This document shows positions 58,340-64,000 of a stretch of DNA of 64,000 nucleotides, piece after piece. Position 1 is the stretch's first letter. The number at the start of each line of letters is the position of its first letter. The notes below the pieces were generated by a model. The model was not told the origin of the DNA. It saw only the letters and a list, made by a program, of their open reading frames with translations, and did not search any database. Both the position numbers and the translations under genes were made by a program. This stretch comes from Topomyia yanbarensis (taxonomy: Eukaryota; Arthropoda; Insecta; Diptera; Culicidae). The stretch lies in assembly GCF_030247195.1 (NCBI RefSeq), contig NC_080672.1:62712549-62776548 (forward strand), read 5' to 3'.

Positions 58340-58723
58340 CACACCAAAAAATAATGAAATTTAAACGACATGTAAATCAATGCGAATGTAAACATACAAA
58401 GATTGAATCACAAATTTGATTGACAATTACGTTAAAATCAATTGGAGCATCAAACAGCATACAATTTTACACTTTCATTCGTGTAATATTACATGTCATT
58501 CATTTTACAGCAGTATTCGAGTAAAAACAAATTGAAGTGCATTGGTTTTCCGTTTAAAGAAACTGTAATTTTCAATTCACGTGTAAAATTATAATAAAAT
58601 TCGTTGAAGATAGCACGACAAGTCGTGTGTGTTTGTGGTGGAACTTAATTTTACATTTATATTCATGCTCCAAACATGTGCATGAAAATAAACTTAAAAT
58701 TACAAAATATTTTTTTCTGTGTG
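58340..58723 (+). mobile_element. 384-bp MITE with CACACMRAAAAA tips (copy 1)
   Basis: Left CACACCAAAAAATAATGAA, right, inverted, CACACAGAAAAAAATATTTTG. The full sequence matches the element at 60600-62459 in inverse. AT-rich, no coding capacity. Confidence 0.8.
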
Positions 58724-59559
58724 GCACAGTTTTTTGATTCAAGCACGGTACACCGTTCGCTTGGGTTTATGGTTTGAGGCGAATGTGTAGGTATATGCAA
58801 GTGTTGCGTGTATGATAGAAATCTGAGCTTTCGTTGCGCGAAGCGAAAGCTTTCGTTTTTTCTTTGTGTTGCCATCTCCATGACAGGCTAAGGAGACAAA
58901 AACTTTCTTAGCAACAAATTCACGCGAATGGATAGAAGAAAGTGCAACGAAGGTTTATTATTTCCGTTTCATCAATTTATTGATTCCACGAGATTCATTT
59001 CCACTCAACCTATCCCACATTGATTCTACCAATACATAGGTACTACAAAGCCTATTTATGAATGGATGCACTGTTACTCAAAAAATCGCTGCAAAAAATG
59101 CATCTAAGTCCATCCATAAAACTATTTTCGATTCTTGTATATGTTTTGCTTCGATATATGATTTCGCTACATTTATGTGTGCTTTAGGAAAATTACAATA
59201 ACAGCATAATAAAACTATAAAGCTTGTCCTATACAAGAACTGTGACTGTATTGTCTAAAACATGACTTTTAAGCATCGGTCTGGTTGTTTACCGCACACA
59301 ATAGAAAAATTTTAAAGCAGTTCCAGATATTAGTTCGGTTTTCCATCGCAGTTTTCTGTCTGCTTTCTTTAATCGGATTCGATCGCTCATTGTAAATAAA
59401 ATGACCTGATGAGCAAGACGGTTTGATTCATGAAGTGAACTGTAGAAAGAAATGTTTGGTTAATTATTAATCCAAATGTAATAAGAAATTAAATATTTCA
59501 CGTATTGAAGTCCTACGTCTGCAATTCGTTCAACCCCATAGGGCTGTCCCTTGTAGTTT
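58724..59559. other. spacer, no gene recognised
   Basis: Ordinary AT-rich DNA. A minus-strand open frame (58881-58663) ends inside the MITE and has no known motif. Confidence 0.4.
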
Positions 59560-60110
59560 TTCATAGCAATTTTATTTTTATTTATTTATTCCTCCAAACT
59601 ATCCATTGTTTTATTTTGTTACCAAGTTTTACGTTTGAAACAATTTGTAATATTTTTGTTTCTATATTTGTTCACTTAATTGTAGTTTTGTTTTTATTTT
59701 TTTGTTATATTCATTTTTCATCTATTTGTCATTATTCCTGTTTTCCATGCTTATAATATTTCATTTTGTCGTTTACCCATTTTTTATTATAACAATTTTG
59801 CAATATTTTTCTATTTCTGCAATTTTAGGCCAGTTTCCTTTTTCATTTCCTTCGCATAATTAGATTGTTTCAATTATTCAATCTATTTTATGTTGCTATT
59901 TATTTATTTTTTACTCGTTTTCAAATTTAAACTTTTCCATTGTCTTAATTTTGTTCATTTTTCGTTGTTTCTTCGCTTTGATTTTTGTTTTATTTTGAAT
60001 ATTGGTAATGTTCTTTATGCTTTTTTAAATTACTTGCGTTTCAATTTTGCTACAATTTCGCAATTTGCGCAAGGTTGTGATTTTGTTTTTTTTTTTAATA
60101 ATGTTATGTA
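59560..60110. repeat. T-rich low-complexity tract (block 3)
   Basis: Degenerate T-rich words with few G, like those at 54240-54905. Phe-rich open frames within are compositional. Confidence 0.65.
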
Positions 60111-60599
60111 AATTATGAAATACTCGCAAAATTATTTTTTTCCCTAAACCGAAGAAAGTCAGGTATATTATCGAGCAAATGAGATGTTGCATTTTCAGGA
60201 GCTGGCAATGTAGCACACCGACTTGACAGAATGTGTTTTTTCTTTAACGAATTCTAGGTGAAACTAGACGAAGATCAGAACAAATCCATGCATAGACAAA
60301 TATGAATGATTTTTTTTATTCAATTCGTTTATTTGTTTTTCATTTTGAATTTCTTAAAACTAGGGGGTTACACATTTCAATATTATTTTGTTTTTATATA
60401 ATGAAACTAAAAAAATTGACAGCTAACTTATACATATACAAGTGGGGATAATATAATATTCGTAAGATTAGGAGGCGGGTCATTTTGTATGTTCTTTGTA
60501 TAGTAATGCACTTTAGGATTTTTAGAAGGGAGATTGTTGAAGCAATTAATTAGTTAATAACGGAACATTTTTCAAGCATATTAAAACTAGATATAACTA

Positions 60600-62459
60600 C
60601 ACAGAAACAAATATTTTGTAATTTTAAATTTATTTTCATGCACATAGTTGGAGCATGAATATTAGGGCATTGCAAAAAAAAATTTTTTTTGAATTCTCAA
60701 AGGCCCCCCCTCTCATATTGTGACAAATGTCAAAGTAAGCTCAGATGCCAAATTTCACATCATTTGGACAATTTTAGACCCCCGCCCACTTCGATTGAAA
60801 TTTTTTGAAATTGGTACTATGGGAAAATATGGAGGAAAAATACATTAAATGCTATAACTTTTGAAGTAGTAATCAGAAAATTACAATTTATACCTCTTTT
60901 GAAAGGAAATAATATTAGTATTGGAATGCAGATATTTTTGTTGCTTGAAAAATACGGGAAAGTGGGGTACTGGGTCATTTTGGACCCAAAATCCCATATT
61001 TTTAATGATTTTTCTGCTCCGTGATGCAAATCATACATATTTTGTAGTTTTTCTAATGTGAAAAAATCTCAGAAATCGATCGGAACCCTTTTGACCTTAG
61101 TCAGAATACGAGAAGTTGGGGTTATAAGGCTTTTTGTCATTCATATTAAATTTTATCATTTTCTCATGCATATAACTCTATTATTCTTCAATCAATTTTC
61201 ACAAAATGTAACTTGTTGAACGTGTAAAATTCTGAGGAATAAAACAAAAATAAAAACGTTAAAGGTAAAATTCAGAAACATCAAACTTTTTGATATTTAC
61301 TCTACAAATCTCATTTTTTTCATTATTTGTCCTAATACCTTAACTTCCCCTATTTTTCCAGGATTGAAACTTTTCTCATGTGATCCCTAAGCATATTTTA
61401 CACTAAAAGTAGTACATTAAATAAGTATTTTGTTGTTAAATGATAATATGTGCGATTTTATGATAAAAATGTGAAATCGACACTATATGTCAGATAATTT
61501 GATGTTACTGAATTTTACCGATAACGAATCTATTTTTGTTATAATCCTAAGGATTTTCCACGTTCAACAAGGTATAGTTTATGAAAATTGAGTGAAGAAT
61601 AATTGAGATATATTCACGAGAAAATGATGAAGTTTAATATGAATGACAAAAGGCCATATAACCCAACTTCTGGTATTCGGACAAAGACCAAAAAGGCTCC
61701 GATCGATTTTTGAGATTTTTTCACATTAGAAAAACTACAAAATATGTATGATTTGCATCACGGAGCAGAAAAATTATTAAAAATAGGGGATTTTGGGGCC
61801 AAAATGACCCAGTACCCCACTTTCCCGTATTTTTCTAGAAACAAAAGTAACTCCATTCAAATACTAATATTATTTCCTTCCAAAAGAGGTATAAATTGTA
61901 ATTTTCTGATTGCTACTTCAAAAGTAATAGCATTTAATGTATTTTTCCTCCATATTTTCCCATAGTACCAATTTCAAAAAATTTCAATCGAAGTGGGCGG
62001 GGGTCTAAAATTGTCCAAATGATGTGAAATTTGGCGTCTGAGCTTACTTTGACATTTGTCACAATATGAGAGGGGGGGCCTTCGAGAATTCAAAAAAAAG
62101 TTTTTTTTGCAATGCCCTAATGAATATAAATGTAAAATAGAGTTCCACCACAAATACACACAACTTGTCGTGCTTTCTTCAACGAATTTCATTATAATTT
62201 TACACGTTGATTAAAATTACAGCTTCATTAAACGGGATATCAATGCAATTTTATGTCTTTTTAATCCAATATTGATGTAAAATAAATGATATGTAATATC
62301 ACACGAACGAAAGTGTAAAATCCTATGATTTTTTAAGCTCCCGTTAAGTGCATCGATTTCAACTTAATTTTCAATCAATGTATTTTCAATTTTCAATCAA
62401 TGTATATTTACATTCGAATTGATTTACATGTCGTTGAAAATTCATTATTTTTTGGTGTG
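60600..62459 (-). mobile_element. MITE with CACACMRAAAAA tips (copy 2), split by a hAT-like palindrome
   Basis: Inverse copy of 58340-58723. TA stands outside both tips (60598-60599 and 62460-62461). After subtracting the nested element and its duplication it is 395 bp long, matching copy 1. Confidence 0.82.
60663..62119. mobile_element. palindromic hAT-like element with 8-bp TSD, nested in MITE copy 2
   Basis: Tips TAGGGCATTGC and its exact inverse GCAATGCCCTA. The two ~0.7-kb arms pair almost to the centre near 61390 ('TTGTGACAAATGTCAAAGTA' at 60717 against its inverse at about 62044-62063). Flanking 8 bp ATGAATAT at 60655-60662 and 62120-62127 are exact, and the uninterrupted MITE copy 1 shows the empty site (ATATTCAT, inverse strand, at about 58657-58664). 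The 8-bp duplication with a TAGGG tip points to a hAT transposase. Short repeated open frames on opposite strands ('MYDLHHGAEK...') are mirror images made by the palindrome. Confidence 0.93.
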
Positions 62460-62903
62460 TAGTGGCTCAATTTTATTCATTTTTTTAGATGCCGCTGTGA
62501 AATTATTTAAAAAATATGAGTGTGACTTCACAGCTTAGAACTAAAGTTTGTATATTTCTTCACAAAGAATTAGTGGAAACACTGAACTCCTAACAATTTT
62601 TGGTTTTGTTCAGTTCAGTTCGTTTGGAAAATTCGACAATCAAAAGAAAATGTTCGAGATCAAAAGAAATTTTTTTTTTTCAAAAGTTTTCCTCAAGAAA
62701 ATTTCAATAGTGGTACTACTCTGGTTGATATCATTATGGTCGTTTTAACGTTTGAAAGATCTAAAGCAGAAAATTGTCCCTATGACACCAGACAGAAAAC
62801 TGGTTCTGTTATCAGTTTAATCAACTTGTAAACTCTCTGAGGTGTTGAAATTTCGCGTCGAGATCGAAATGTGTACTCAATTTGATGCTTTGTCAGTGAA
62901 ATG

Positions 62904-63475
62904 CAGGGCGATTCAACATGAGGTTTTATTTTAACAGGGCATATTCTTGTAGTTAATGGGTGCTAACAGCAAACTGTTGTTCAGTATTGTTTGCCATTGC
63001 ATTAAGGAACGACTTACACTGGCTCACCGTTTTCAAATTGTTCAACTGTATTACAAAAATTAGCGCTCTGTTAGGATTGTGTCCCGTGCGCTTCGATCGT
63101 ACTATGGTCAACGTAATCGGACACCCTAATGAGCCCATATAATCGAAAAGTTAGAAGTCGCACGCAATGAAGAAAATATAGAGACGGTGGTCGAGCGTAA
63201 TGGCGAAGAATTGAGTCGACGCCGTTCTCAACAGCGTAGTTTGTCATATGACACGACTTGGCGTATTTTAAGAAAGGATATACATACCATGTTGACAGAC
63301 TGGTTACTGCTCGAACTGGAAGCCCGTAGTCTTAACAACATTTGGTTCCAGTGAGACGGCGTCACGTGCCACACAGGTGACGTAACAATAAAATTATGGC
63401 GTGAGAAAATCGTTGAACTTTTGATTTCAATTAGCATTACATTGGCTTTCTGAGCCAAACAAGTTTCGATCTCAT
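62904..63475 (+). mobile_element. mariner-like element remnant (second copy)
   Basis: Starts 'CAGGGCGATTCAACATGAGG' and shares 'GGGTGCTAACA(G/A)CAAACT' and the transposase start with 43208-44128. Pieces of transposase are visible in changing frames: 'RLTLAHRFQIVQLYYKN' (about 63007), 'VVERNGEELSRRRSQQRSLSYDTTWRILRKD' (about 63188-63280) and 'LNNIWFQ' followed by a stop, then 'DGVTCHTGDV' (about 63330-63380), the region of the second catalytic Asp. The 3' end is lost. Confidence 0.75.
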
Positions 63476-64000
63476 TAATTCTCATTAGCTCAATCAGAAC
63501 TCCTTTTGTTGCAGGACATCACGCAGGACTGGGTTTGCTCAGAAACACAAATAGTATGTTCGTTTTTTGAAGCAGTCCTGCACTAAGTAGATGTCAGATT
63601 CTGATGAGACAAAGACGAAATGTAAATTCCATAACTAATTTAACAGTTCCCTTGCCAAACTATAAGTCTTTTTCGTGAAAACAAACTTGAATCTGCTAGG
63701 AAATTTGCCACCAGAAAGATTTGTTTAAAATCGGATTTCACATATGATTCATCGTCGATCAAAGCACATCCATTGAGCGTCATGAGCACCTGATCGTAGG
63801 GTATACGGGCTCGGATTTTAGTTTTAGATTCAGTTTTTATATCAATTGATTACCTGAGCCGGAAAAACAGTTTCCGAATGAAACTAATAATTCAATTTTT
63901 TAATTTTTGACCGAAGTGCCAATACCTTATTTAGAACTGGTGATCGTACCCGGTGTTGAGGTGGTCAGCTGCCGTTGTGTGTGATTCTCGCTTTGCAGGC
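63476..64000. other. spacer at the window edge
   Basis: No gene. A motif 'GTCAGATTCTGATGAGACAA' at about 63593 is shared with 23452 and 38170. Confidence 0.4.

Noticed and set aside
60817..61965. Two similar 73-codon frames on opposite strands ('MYDLHHGAEK...')
   Set aside because: They are mirror images within the arms of the palindromic element; duplication of the frame comes from the inverted repeat, not from selection for a protein.
1..64000. tRNA, rRNA or other structured RNA genes
   Set aside because: I looked for B-box (GGTTCGANTCC) and rRNA-like blocks by eye and found none convincing; a covariance-model scan would be decisive.

Overview
The window is eukaryotic, insect-like DNA. 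It is AT-rich, and one coding exon has clean GT-AG splice borders. Everything else is transposon remnants, terminal-inverted-repeat elements and simple or satellite repeats. The LINE proteins (a LOA/I-type ORF2 with RNase H, a Jockey element, a CR1-type RT, an RTE-like RT) and a dispersed repeat carrying both 'CCTTTCTCATATAG' ends and 'CGGCCCGGAGGGCCGAG' blocks resemble what I know from culicine (Aedes-type) mosquito genomes. The species call is an inference from family resemblance, not something the sequence proves.

Layout: 1-4856 is one 5'-truncated LOA/I-type LINE (+) interrupted by an RTE-like LINE fragment (-). 6.6-8.1 kb is a CpG-rich tandem repeat with units of about 0.42-0.48 kb. 8.7-9.9 kb is a palindromic hAT-like element with an 8-bp target duplication. 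11.7-14.2 kb is a second inverted-repeat structure with a decayed LINE between its arms. 15531-15728 (-) is the only confident cellular coding sequence, an internal exon of a tetraspanin gene. 17.65-23.08 kb is a 5.4 kb satellite block with a nearly perfect 9-bp core of about 328 copies. 25.9-31.4 kb holds an ORF1-only LINE (-) with target duplications and, next to it, a broken but nearly full-length Jockey element (+). 31.8-34.0 kb is a pogo/Tigger-like DNA transposon containing other elements. 35.0-37.2 kb is a mosquito-type dispersed repeat, followed by a (TATAA)n tract. 40.8-46.1 kb is bracketed by two inverted arrays of a 117-bp unit, with a mariner remnant between them. 46.3-47.3 kb is a CR1-type RT with an unbroken frame. 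47.5-51.3 kb holds nested palindromes. 53.8-64.0 kb holds further MITEs, T-rich tracts, a possible TATA/Inr promoter, a MITE pair of which one copy is split by a second hAT-like palindrome, and another mariner remnant.

No operon or pathway is present. The genes that relate to each other are mobile-element genes. Autonomous LINEs and DNA transposons are mostly broken, while several non-autonomous elements (the ORF1-only LINE and the hAT-like palindromes) keep sharp termini and target duplications. The best candidates for something under-described are the ORF1-only LINE, whose 5' end carries an Inr plus DPE core promoter and whose 3' end resembles that of the ORF2-bearing LINE at 1-4856, and the hAT-like palindromic families. 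The tetraspanin exon suggests that much of the window upstream of it on the minus strand could be one large repeat-filled intron, but no second exon was identified.
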